DNA of 20,535 bases, from the NCBI GenBank assembly GCA_008017145.1, contig SSGY01000112.1:1-20535 (forward strand), given 5' to 3'. This DNA is from Neisseriales bacterium. Lineage in GTDB: Bacteria > Pseudomonadota > Gammaproteobacteria > Burkholderiales > UBA11063. A program made the translations under genes and the position numbers. Shown here one piece after another: positions 1-6,991 of the stretch; the stretch's first letter is position 1, and each line of letters begins with the position of its first letter. A model generated the notes under the pieces. That model did no database searches. It was not told the DNA's origin and saw only the letters and a program-made list of their open reading frames with translations.

Positions 1-255
1 GTCAAAGGAATCTGTGAGTTATTAGGGCTTGATCCTTTGCATGTCGCCAATGAAGGAAAAGTTTTGATTATGTGCGCAGCAGAAGACGCTGAGCGTATAG
101 TTGCCAAAATGCGCGAGCATCCATTGGGTAAAGATGCTGCGATAATTGCCGAAGTGCAAAGCGTTGATGAAAGCTATGTTACGATGACGACGGCTTTTGG
201 TGGGGTAAGACGGGTGGATTGGCTTAGTGGTGAGCAGTTACCACGCATCTGTTAA
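1..255 (+). CDS. hypE: HypE, [NiFe]-hydrogenase maturation protein, C-terminal fragment
   Basis: HypE converts the carbamoyl group delivered by HypF into a thiocyanate on its own C-terminal cysteine. That group becomes a cyanide ligand of the Fe atom in the hydrogenase active site. The reading frame is open from base 1, so only the last 84 residues are in the window. They show the PurM-like C-terminal domain (VANEGKVLIM, followed by an Ala/Glu-rich helix) and end in PRIC. The terminal Cys before the TAA is the catalytic residue, so this end of the protein is intact. The rest of the hyp cluster presumably lies to the left. The product serves the hydrogenase encoded at 1970-6037. Confidence 0.93.
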   Translation, partial: VKGICELLGLDPLHVANEGKVLIMCAAEDAERIVAKMREHPLGKDAAIIAEVQSVDESYVTMTTAFGGVRRVDWLSGEQLPRIC

Positions 256-362
256 AGCGGTGAAACTATTTTGCAATTACTGCGTCGCAACACTCCTTGT
301 GTACCTACGTGTACACGGCGTTATGTTGCTTCTTGTACTTGCTGCATATTTTCACAGCTTTA
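253..362. repeat. Large imperfect palindrome beginning at the hypE stop codon
   Basis: The outer arms pair over 12 bp with one mismatch (AAAGCGGTGAAA at 254-265 against TTTCACAGCTTT at 350-361). Inner arms GCAACA (287-292) and TGTTGC (324-329) pair perfectly. The core arms GTGTAC (299-304) and GTACAC (311-316) close on a six-base loop. The nested, nearly concentric arrangement means the whole stretch could form one long hairpin in RNA or a cruciform in DNA. There is no U-tract after it, so it is not a classical terminator. It resembles a palindromic intergenic repeat (REP/ERIC-like in style, but not those sequences). Whether it is multicopy cannot be seen here. Confidence 0.6.
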
Positions 363-379
363 TCATAATATCTTTATTG

Positions 380-501
380 TATACTCAAACTGATTCGAAC
401 ACACGCGTGTGGAAATACTAGTAGGCGATTTATGACGAAGCCTACACGTAGTAGGTGAGGAGTAAATCAACGACCTAGGATGATGAATCAGTTTGAGTAT
501 A
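380..501. repeat. 122-bp element with 17-bp perfect terminal inverted repeats (MITE-like)
   Basis: TATACTCAAACTGATTC at 380-396 is the exact reverse complement of 485-501. Both ends start with TA, as expected for a small non-autonomous element that duplicated a TA target (IS630/Tc1-mariner style). The interior is full of dyads: a 12-bp palindrome at 400-411, GTAGGC (421-426) with GCCTAC (440-445), and CCTAC (441-445) with GTAGG (451-455). No protein-coding content is supported. The right end carries TATAAT (498-503), a possible -10 for the following gene. A structured RNA is an alternative explanation. Confidence 0.6.
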
Positions 502-543
502 ATCTAGTAATATGTTAGTTAATTTTTATATAAGGGAAATCAT
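498..543 (+). promoter_or_regulatory. Possible -10 and leader of the polyphosphate kinase gene
   Basis: TATAAT at 498-503 matches the -10 consensus and straddles the right end of the inverted-repeat element. No convincing -35 lies 16-18 bp upstream. AAGGGA at 532-537 is a good ribosome binding site, 6 bases before the ATG at 544. Confidence 0.4.
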
Positions 544-1767
544 ATGGCAAAAACCACAACAGCAAAAACAACCAAGACAGCTAGCGTAAAGGAAACAGTT
601 ACTAAAAAACCAGCGCCAGCTAAAAAAATCATTCAAACTAAAGTTGCTCCTAAAGCTCCAGCTGTTAAGCCGACTGCTGTGCGTGGTGTTGCATTAGGGG
701 ACGTTACACCCAATCAATCAACCAAAGCGATTGAAGAATTTCAAGTAGCTAAAGCAACGATTGCATCAGATAGCTCGCATAAAGAAACTATTTCGGCAAT
801 TGCAGCAGCAAATAACAAAGGTGAAGATAAAACCAAATTTGTAGCATCAATCGAATCTTTTCTAAATGGTTTATCACCAGATGAAGCTGATGTAGTTCGT
901 CAGGAATTATTACAGAAAGTTAGTAATAGTAAGACTGAACGTAAATTACAATCAAATCCGGATGATATTTTAGCTAAAAATTGGCGTGAGGGTGGTTATC
1001 CGTATTTAAACTTAATGTCGCGTAAAAATTACGAACGCCAAAAATATCGTCTTCAGGTTGAGTTGTTAAAATTACAAGCTTGGGTAAAAGAAACCGGGCA
1101 AAAAGTAGTTATCTTATTTGAAGGTCGTGATGCCGCAGGTAAGGGTGGTACGATTAAACGGATGATGGAACATTTAAATCCACGTGGCGCACGAGTAGTT
1201 GCGCTTGAGAAACCGACTGAAACGGAAAAAGGTCAGTGGTATTTTCAGCGTTATGTCCAAAATTTACCGACAGCTGGTGAAATTGTATTATTTGATCGCT
1301 CATGGTATAACCGTGCTGGGGTTGAGCGGGTTATGGGGTTTTGCAGCGATGCGGAATATCAGGAATTTATTCGTCAAGCGCCTGAGTTTGAACGGATGTT
1401 AACCCGCAGCGGAATTCATTTGATTAAGTTCTGGTTCTCGGTTAGTCAAAAAGAGCAACGCCGTCGCTTTAAAGAGCGTAAAGTTCATCCGTTGAAACAG
1501 TGGAAATTATCTCCAGTTGATGTAGCCTCATTGGATAAATGGGATGATTACACCAAGGCTAAAGAAGCGATGTTTTTTGCAACAGATACGGCGGATGCTC
1601 CTTGGACGGTAGTGAAGTCTGATTGTAAGAAACGTGCACGGTTAAATGCACTGCGTTATCTATTGCATAAGCTTAATTATACGGGTAAAGAAATTGATAA
1701 TATTTCAGCAGTTGACCCATTAATCGTAGGTCGTGCTCAGACCGTTTTTGAACTTGATGAGGCATAA
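544..1767 (+). CDS. ppk2: Polyphosphate kinase 2 (PPK2 family) with long basic N-terminal tail
   Basis: PPK2 enzymes transfer phosphate between polyphosphate and nucleotides, mostly making NTP or NDP from polyphosphate. The catalytic domain spans about residues 147-385. It has a Walker A loop GRDAAGKGG (194-202), a Walker B segment FDRSWYNR (250-257, with Asp251), and the lid sequence KERKVHPLKQWKLSP. This is one complete PPK2 domain. The protein has 407 residues, whereas single-domain PPK2s are usually about 270-300. The extra N-terminal part has about 45 residues rich in Lys, Ala, Thr and Pro, then a polar helical linker. Such a tail could bind polyphosphate, nucleic acid or storage granules (inference). 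It is a single-gene unit with its own RBS and terminator. Nucleotide preference cannot be read from the sequence. Confidence 0.93.
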   Translation: MAKTTTAKTTKTASVKETVTKKPAPAKKIIQTKVAPKAPAVKPTAVRGVALGDVTPNQSTKAIEEFQVAKATIASDSSHKETISAIAAANNKGEDKTKFVASIESFLNGLSPDEADVVRQELLQKVSNSKTERKLQSNPDDILAKNWREGGYPYLNLMSRKNYERQKYRLQVELLKLQAWVKETGQKVVILFEGRDAAGKGGTIKRMMEHLNPRGARVVALEKPTETEKGQWYFQRYVQNLPTAGEIVLFDRSWYNRAGVERVMGFCSDAEYQEFIRQAPEFERMLTRSGIHLIKFWFSVSQKEQRRRFKERKVHPLKQWKLSPVDVASLDKWDDYTKAKEAMFFATDTADAPWTVVKSDCKKRARLNALRYLLHKLNYTGKEIDNISAVDPLIVGRAQTVFELDEA

Positions 1768-1776
1768 AACTTCTTT

Positions 1777-1810
1777 CAAATAACCCCGTAAGTAATTACG
1801 GGGTTATTTG
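1777..1810. terminator. Hairpin terminator after the polyphosphate kinase gene
   Basis: A perfect 15-bp stem (1777-1791 with 1796-1810) closes on the tetraloop GTAA. It begins 9 bases after the TAA. The core is CCCC/GGGG, flanked by A- and T-rich arms (TTATTT on the 3' side), so it should work as an intrinsic terminator, possibly in both directions. Confidence 0.88.
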
Positions 1811-1818
1811 TTATAAAG

Positions 1819-1969
1819 TCATACTAAATTAGTGGGTTAATATCCTTAAATTTAGTGTGATTATTGCGGTGCACTTCTGGTATAATACGGTATTAAACTT
1901 GTGTGTATCATGGTTTTTGCAGTGCACCAAAAACAAGTTAAAATTTTAATTAATTAGGGAGTAGGCTTT
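1819..1969 (+). promoter_or_regulatory. Hydrogenase operon promoter and structured leader
   Basis: TGGTATAAT at 1878-1886 is a perfect extended -10; no good -35 is visible, which fits an extended -10 promoter. Three dyads surround it. TCATACTAAATT (1819-1830) pairs with 1849-1860 with one mismatch, just upstream. GGTGCACT (1868-1875) pairs with AGTGCACC (1921-1928), flanking the -10 and start. AACTTGT (1896-1902) pairs with ACAAGTT (1933-1939) and encloses TGGT/ACCA (1911-1914/1926-1929), a possible leader hairpin. AGGGAG at 1956-1961 is the RBS, 8 bases before the ATG. The regulator is unknown; I see no clear FNR box or sigma54 site. Confidence 0.6.
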
Positions 1970-3067
1970 ATGAGTCACTATTATTTTTTACCACATCAAC
2001 GTATTGATGATATGCTTAATCAATTACAGGGTGATGGCTATAAATGTGTAGCACCACGCCACCATGAGAGCGAAATCAATTATGATACGATTACTAAATC
2101 TGCGGATTTACCGTGGGGATTTCACGATGAACAGGCACCAGGGCATTATAAAGTAAATAAAAGTGACCATAAGCATGCATTTGGCTTTGTGTTGCCAACT
2201 ACCTCGGTTAAACCAATGCTGTTTAAAGCTAAAGAAAATGTTTGGAAAGTTAAACGCAATGACGAAGGTAAATTAGCGTTTGAACCTATCGTTGAATTTG
2301 AAAAAATTGCTGTATTTGGTGTTCGTCCATGTGATTTACGTGGAATTGAAATTCAAGACCGTGTGTTTATGGAAAATTCATACAATGACGTGCGTTATGT
2401 AAAACGTCGTGAAAATCAATTTTTGATTGCCATGAATTGTACTAAATCACACTCTAACTGTTTCTGCGTTGCATTAGGCGATGCACCTCAGGCTGACAAA
2501 GGTTTTGATTTGGCAATGACGGAAATTGAAGGTGATGGTTTTGTGGTTGAAATCGGTTCAGATAAAGGTCGTGCCTTACTTGATGCCTTGGATTTAGAAG
2601 CGGCTAGCGGTGGACAAGCGCAAAAAGCGTTGGCTAAAATTGCTTATGCTGTTGATGGACAAAAGAAAACACTACCACCAATAAAAGAAGTAGAAACTAA
2701 ATTAATGGCTAATCTTGAGCATCCACAATGGGATGATGTTGCAAGTCGTTGCTTATCTTGTGGTAGTTGTACCCAAGTATGCCCAACTTGTTTCTGTCAT
2801 ACCGAACGTGATGAGCCAAATGTACTTGGTACCGAAACTAATCATACTCGCGAGTGGGATTCATGCTTTAGTATTGATCATAGTTATACTCATGGTGACA
2901 CTTTCCGTGAAGATCCTAAATATCGTTACCGTCAATGGTTGACCCATAAATTCTCTACTTGGCGTGATCAATTCCGCACCAAAGGTTGTGTGGGTTGTGG
3001 ACGTTGTGTAACATGGTGTCCAGTTAAGATCGACGTCGTTGACGAAATTAATGCTATTTGTAAGTAA
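1970..3067 (+). CDS. hydB: Sulfhydrogenase-type [NiFe] hydrogenase, beta subunit (iron-sulfur)
   Basis: This is the electron-transfer subunit of a soluble group 3b [NiFe] hydrogenase, related to AsrA of anaerobic sulfite reductase. In the complex it would pass electrons between the delta-subunit clusters and the flavin of the gamma subunit. The C-terminal third carries two [4Fe-4S] motifs. The first is CLSCGSCTQVCP (Cys261, 264, 267, 271), with extra Cys274 and Cys276. The second is CVGCGRCVTWCP (Cys340, 343, 346, 350). A further Cys pair (NCFC) lies in the middle. No signal peptide is present, consistent with a cytosolic enzyme. It is the first gene of a six-gene operon; the next gene starts 11 bases after its stop. 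The length of 365 residues is normal for the family. Confidence 0.9.
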   Translation: MSHYYFLPHQRIDDMLNQLQGDGYKCVAPRHHESEINYDTITKSADLPWGFHDEQAPGHYKVNKSDHKHAFGFVLPTTSVKPMLFKAKENVWKVKRNDEGKLAFEPIVEFEKIAVFGVRPCDLRGIEIQDRVFMENSYNDVRYVKRRENQFLIAMNCTKSHSNCFCVALGDAPQADKGFDLAMTEIEGDGFVVEIGSDKGRALLDALDLEAASGGQAQKALAKIAYAVDGQKKTLPPIKEVETKLMANLEHPQWDDVASRCLSCGSCTQVCPTCFCHTERDEPNVLGTETNHTREWDSCFSIDHSYTHGDTFREDPKYRYRQWLTHKFSTWRDQFRTKGCVGCGRCVTWCPVKIDVVDEINAICK

Positions 3068-3078
3068 GAGAGATAATT

Positions 3079-3936
3079 ATGTTATATACAGATGATGCTT
3101 ATACGCCTTATGAGGCGGAAATTGTTGAGTTCATAAAAGAACATCACGATATTTTTACTATTCGTTTAAAATTTTCTGATCCTGAGCTTGATAGCAAATA
3201 TTTCTTCCGTCCAGGACAGTTCAATATGATTTATCTTTATGGTGTTGGCGAAGTTGCGATTTCAATCGTGAATGATCGTAATCATCAACAAGGACGTTTT
3301 GAACACACTATTCAAGTAGTAGGTCGGATTACCAAAGGTATGATGAAATTACAAACTGGTGATAAAGTTGGGATTCGTGGTCCATTTGGTACTGCATGGC
3401 CAATGGAACAAGCCAAAGGCAAAAATGTTGTTATCGTGACCGGTGGTTTGGGAAATGCGCCATTGGTTGCCGCGACTGAAGAAGTTTTGAAAAATCGAGA
3501 TAATTTTGGCAAACTGTATGTGTTACATGGTATCCGTACTTCAGACTTACTGATTTATGATGAAATGTATACTCGTTGGAGTAAGTCACCAAATACTACC
3601 GTGATGATGGCAACTAGTGCTGCCGATCCGGTTGATAACGGTAAATGGACCTGGGGTAAAGGTTATGTAACTAATTTTATCCCTGACATGGATATTGATT
3701 TTGCCAATACCGTGGTAATGACGGTTGGTCCGGAACCAATGATGATTGGTGTTGCCAAAGCCTTTATTGCTGCCGGCGTTAAACCGGAAAATGTATTTGT
3801 CAGCTTGGAGCGGAGCATGAAATGTGCTATCGGTCACTGCGGACATTGCCAATTAGGCTCACAATTCATTTGTAAAGATGGTGCAGTTTATCCATATCCT
3901 GCGTGTGAAAAATTATTAGAAGTGAAAGGACTATAA
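3079..3936 (+). CDS. hydG: Sulfhydrogenase-type [NiFe] hydrogenase, gamma subunit (FAD/NAD(P)-binding)
   Basis: This is the diaphorase subunit that exchanges electrons with NAD(P)H, homologous to AsrB and PyrK-type ferredoxin reductases. An FAD-binding beta-barrel covers about residues 10-105 (RPGQF at 44-48). The nucleotide-binding fold begins at VVIVTGGLGNAPL (117-129). A C-terminal [2Fe-2S] motif uses Cys249, Cys254, Cys257 and Cys265 (CAIGHCGHCQLG, then FIC). All cofactor motifs are complete. The RBS is a purine run (AGAGAG) after the hydB stop. NADP is the usual partner in group 3b, but the coenzyme cannot be assigned from sequence alone. Confidence 0.9.
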   Translation: MLYTDDAYTPYEAEIVEFIKEHHDIFTIRLKFSDPELDSKYFFRPGQFNMIYLYGVGEVAISIVNDRNHQQGRFEHTIQVVGRITKGMMKLQTGDKVGIRGPFGTAWPMEQAKGKNVVIVTGGLGNAPLVAATEEVLKNRDNFGKLYVLHGIRTSDLLIYDEMYTRWSKSPNTTVMMATSAADPVDNGKWTWGKGYVTNFIPDMDIDFANTVVMTVGPEPMMIGVAKAFIAAGVKPENVFVSLERSMKCAIGHCGHCQLGSQFICKDGAVYPYPACEKLLEVKGL

Positions 3937-3937
3937 G

Positions 3938-4738
3938 ATGTCAGCACATGATAAATTATTAGGCTTGTCAGCACGTCCTAAAGTTGCAGTACACAAATTC
4001 AGTTCTTGCGATGGCTGCCAATTGGCAATGATAAATGATGCAGTTTCGTTACTTGAACTCTCGACTTTGGTTGATGTAGTTCATTTTGCCGAAGCTGGTC
4101 CGTTAGATGAGTTTGCCGAAGTTGATTTGGCGATTATTGAAGGTTCAGTTAATACTCATCATGATATTCACCGTCTGGAAATGATTCGCGAAAAAGCTAA
4201 ATATTTAATTTGTATGGGGGCTTGTGCTGTAACTGGCGGAATCCAGTCATTGCGCAATTTTACCGATGCCAAAGAACTTGCTAGATGGCAACACGATGTT
4301 TATCCGCAGCATACCGATGTTATAATTGAACAGGATTTGACAACGGCTAAACCAATTAGCGCTTATGTTTCTGTTGATTTTGAGATTCCTGGTTGTCCAA
4401 TTAATACTGGTCAAATTTTGCATGCCGTGCGTTCAATTTTATTTGGTGTTGAGCCAGAGAAAAATGTTGATCCGGTATGTGTAACATGTAAACATGCTGG
4501 TATTACTTGTGTAATGATTGCTAAAGGTGAACCTTGTTTGGGACCTGTTGTTGCAAATGGTTGCGAGGCCTTGTGTCCTTCATTGGGTCGCGGTTGCTAT
4601 GGTTGTTATGGCGCGTCCAAATATGCTAATATTCCGGCAATGAAAAATAAATTGCGCGAAATGGGTTTAACGGAGCATCAAATTATTAATAAATTCCAAT
4701 TTATTAATAGTCAAGATGCCGGCTTTAGAGGAGAATAA
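3938..4738 (+). CDS. hydD: Sulfhydrogenase-type [NiFe] hydrogenase, delta (small) subunit
   Basis: This is the small subunit that holds the proximal and further [4Fe-4S] clusters and passes electrons from the Ni-Fe site to HydB/HydG. The proximal-cluster ligands are visible: SSCDGC (Cys24 and Cys27), MGACAVTGG (Cys96) and IPGCPIN (Cys153). The Cys-rich C-terminal part (about 180-225, CVTCKHAG to GRGCYGCYG) carries the remaining cluster ligands. There is no twin-arginine signal, unlike periplasmic uptake hydrogenases, so the enzyme is cytosolic. The start is fixed by AAAGGA (3925-3930), with the ATG one base after the hydG stop. Confidence 0.92.
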   Translation: MSAHDKLLGLSARPKVAVHKFSSCDGCQLAMINDAVSLLELSTLVDVVHFAEAGPLDEFAEVDLAIIEGSVNTHHDIHRLEMIREKAKYLICMGACAVTGGIQSLRNFTDAKELARWQHDVYPQHTDVIIEQDLTTAKPISAYVSVDFEIPGCPINTGQILHAVRSILFGVEPEKNVDPVCVTCKHAGITCVMIAKGEPCLGPVVANGCEALCPSLGRGCYGCYGASKYANIPAMKNKLREMGLTEHQIINKFQFINSQDAGFRGE

Positions 4739-4741
4739 TTC

Positions 4742-6037
4742 ATGGATAAAACAACAAAAATTGAGGTGCCTATTCTGGCTCGCGTAGAGGGCGAGGGCGC
4801 GCTGGATTTGGAAATTACGAATGGCAAGATTACTAAATGCGACGTACGGATCTATGAGCCGCCGCGTTATTTTGAAAAATTTCTTGAGGGTCGTGAACCC
4901 AATGATATTATAGATGCCGTGGCACGGATTTGTGGAATTTGCCCATTAGCCTATCAAACTAGTATGTCCGGTGCAATGGAGAAAATCTTTAAGGTTGAGA
5001 AATCAACGTGGGTTAACGACGCGCGTTTATTAATGATGTTAGGACAGTGGATTCATTCACAATATTTGCATGTCCATTTGTTGGCTGCTCCGGATTTCTT
5101 GGGATATAAGTCTGGCATAGAAATGGCAAAAGATTATCCAAATGAAGTATTGCGTGGTGTACGGTTACAACATTTAGGTAATGATATTATGAAATTGTTT
5201 GGTGGTCGCTCGGTAAACCCAAATGGTGTAAAAGTTGGTGGGTTTTGGCATTCCCCAAAAGAATCAGTGGTAAAAGCCTTTATTCCACGTCTTAAAGCCG
5301 CGTTGGAAGACGCCAAAGGCGCGCTTGAATTTGTTTCAACCTTGAAATTCCCTGATGTTACTATTCCCTTTTTACAAGTAAGTTTACGTCACCCGACAGA
5401 GTATCCGGTGCTTGCAGATCATATTGTTACGTCAGCAGGTGAAGAGTTTTCGGTAAGCGAGTATGGTAATCACTTCAAAGAATTCCATGCTCCACAATCA
5501 ACAGCGCTGCACGCAACAACGCTTAATGATGAACCAATTTTGTTGGGTCCATTATCACGACTTAATCTTAATTTTGATCGTTTGCCGAAACATATTCAAG
5601 ATTTGGCTAATGCGACTGGAGTTAAATTTCCAAGTAATAATATGTTCCACTCAATCATTGCGCGGGCGGTTGAAGGTTATTGGGCTATTGAACGAGCTTT
5701 GCAATTGTGTGAGGCTTATTCTTATACCGAAACCCCTTCTGCTCCAGTAAAATTTGCAGCCGGCGAAGCGTGGAATGCTGTAGAAGCGCCTCGTGGTATG
5801 CAAATTGATTGGATGTCAACTGATGCAAATGGATTAGCTACCAAAATTCGAATTTCTGCCCCAACTTCACAAAATTTACCATGTATGGAAGCTGATTTGA
5901 GGGTGGCACTGGAGAAATTTGGTTTGGATCGTCCGGATCATGAAATTCAATTGCATGCCGAAATGGTTATTCGTAACTATGATCCATGTATTTCATGTTC
6001 GGCGCATTTCTTGACGTTAAATGTTACGCGCAAGTAA
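4742..6037 (+). CDS. hydA: Sulfhydrogenase-type [NiFe] hydrogenase, alpha (large) subunit
   Basis: This is the catalytic subunit that carries the Ni-Fe(CN)2CO centre. The N-terminal signature is ARVEGEGAL (13-21), RICGIC gives Cys64 and Cys67, and the C-terminal signature DPCISC gives Cys416 and Cys419; these four cysteines are the metal ligands. The general family pattern and the DPCISC-S-x-H ending match group 3b enzymes such as the Pyrococcus soluble hydrogenases. After His422 there is a nine-residue extension, FLTLNVTRK, the expected peptide removed after nickel insertion. A strong RBS, AGAGGAGA (4727-4734), precedes the ATG. The next gene, the maturation protease, starts at the base after the stop. 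Confidence 0.95.
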   Translation: MDKTTKIEVPILARVEGEGALDLEITNGKITKCDVRIYEPPRYFEKFLEGREPNDIIDAVARICGICPLAYQTSMSGAMEKIFKVEKSTWVNDARLLMMLGQWIHSQYLHVHLLAAPDFLGYKSGIEMAKDYPNEVLRGVRLQHLGNDIMKLFGGRSVNPNGVKVGGFWHSPKESVVKAFIPRLKAALEDAKGALEFVSTLKFPDVTIPFLQVSLRHPTEYPVLADHIVTSAGEEFSVSEYGNHFKEFHAPQSTALHATTLNDEPILLGPLSRLNLNFDRLPKHIQDLANATGVKFPSNNMFHSIIARAVEGYWAIERALQLCEAYSYTETPSAPVKFAAGEAWNAVEAPRGMQIDWMSTDANGLATKIRISAPTSQNLPCMEADLRVALEKFGLDRPDHEIQLHAEMVIRNYDPCISCSAHFLTLNVTRK

Positions 6038-6514
6038 ATGAAAGTACTGGTATTAGGAATAGGTTCTCCTTTTGCCGATGATCAAGCTGGTTGGCTAGTT
6101 GCCGACCAGCTTTCTCATTTGGAGAGTCTAAAAGAGCATCTGGCAAGTGAGAGGCTGCGTATTGAATCCGAAAATCGCCCCGGCTTGGATTTGTTGATAT
6201 GGCTGCAGCAGGATTATGAACATATCATTTTAGTTGATATGGTAAAAACCAATTTGCTGGAAACCGGCAATATTTATGTCTTGCAAGCCAAAGAAATCAT
6301 TGGCTTTTCCGGCATGCTTTCTTCGCATAATTTGGGTGTTTCACCATCATTGGCACTAGCGGAAGTTCTTGGGATTAAGATCGATAATATTATTTTCTTT
6401 GGTATAGAGGGTGAACGCTATCGTCCGGAAGAAGTAATGAGTGAAATGATGAAAGATGCGGCCCACAAAGTTACGTTGCAGGTTGAAAAACAGCTATTAA
6501 AGTTGCTGGATTAA
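6038..6514 (+). CDS. Hydrogenase maturation protease (HycI/HyaD family, M52-like)
   Basis: This endopeptidase clips the C-terminal extension of the hydrogenase large subunit once nickel is in place. The N-terminus VLVLGIGSPFADDQAGW is the typical GxGxxxxxDD(x)xG pattern. The candidate Ni-sensing/catalytic acids and histidine are Asp14/Asp15, Asp67 (ILVDMV) and His97 (SSHNLG), at about the spacing known for HycI and HybD. The usual Gly or Glu after the acidic pair is Gln16 here, a mild deviation. The ATG directly abuts the hydA TAA (TAAATG), so translation is probably coupled to its own substrate. The length of 158 residues is normal. Confidence 0.87.
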   Translation: MKVLVLGIGSPFADDQAGWLVADQLSHLESLKEHLASERLRIESENRPGLDLLIWLQQDYEHIILVDMVKTNLLETGNIYVLQAKEIIGFSGMLSSHNLGVSPSLALAEVLGIKIDNIIFFGIEGERYRPEEVMSEMMKDAAHKVTLQVEKQLLKLLD

Positions 6515-6964
6515 ATGCGGATTTTAGTTGATGGCGATGCCTGTCCTAAACCGATTAAGCAGGTTATTTTTCGGACTGCAAAGCGGGAACAAATTGAAAC
6601 GATAGTAGTTGCCAATAGTTTTTTGCAATTACCGCTTTCACCATTGATTAGGTTGGTAGTAGTAACAGCGGGGCTGGATGAAGCTGATAAATATATAGTT
6701 GAACAGGTGCTTGAGAATGATTTGGTCATTACTAACGATTTACCGTTGGCAGATTTGGTGGTAGCCAAAGGTGCGTGGGCATTAAGTAGTTATGGTAAAT
6801 TATTTACTACTGGCAATATCAAGGAAGTCGTGGCGATTCGTAATTTAATGGCGCAGCTTCGTGATGAGCAAAAAATTAACGGCGGACCCCCGCCGTTTTC
6901 TTCGCTGCAATTGCAAAATTTTACCAACCAATTACAGCAACTTATCGTAAAAGCCCGTAACTAG
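6515..6964 (+). CDS. YaiI/YqxD family protein (UPF0178, DUF188)
   Basis: This is a member of a widespread bacterial family of unknown function with a PIN/NYN-like fold. The N-terminal VDGDACP, the central ITNDLPLADLVVAKGA and the C-terminal GGPPPFSSLQLQNF are the recognised family blocks. The conserved Asp residues in the first two blocks suggest a metal-dependent nuclease-like site (inference). The length of 149 residues is normal. The ATG follows the protease stop without any spacer (TAAATG), so it is cotranscribed and probably translationally coupled with the hydrogenase genes. Nothing in the known biology of the family links it to hydrogenases, so this could be simple operon read-through. 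The next gene is convergent, 27 bp away, with no good terminator between them. Confidence 0.85.
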   Translation: MRILVDGDACPKPIKQVIFRTAKREQIETIVVANSFLQLPLSPLIRLVVVTAGLDEADKYIVEQVLENDLVITNDLPLADLVVAKGAWALSSYGKLFTTGNIKEVVAIRNLMAQLRDEQKINGGPPPFSSLQLQNFTNQLQQLIVKARN

Positions 6965-6991
6965 CTAACTTAATAGACTGGTTTTTGCTCG

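Noticed and set aside
227..421. 64-residue open frame overlapping the hypE end
   Set aside because: It runs through the palindrome and into the inverted-repeat element, has no RBS, and its peptide has no recognisable pattern.
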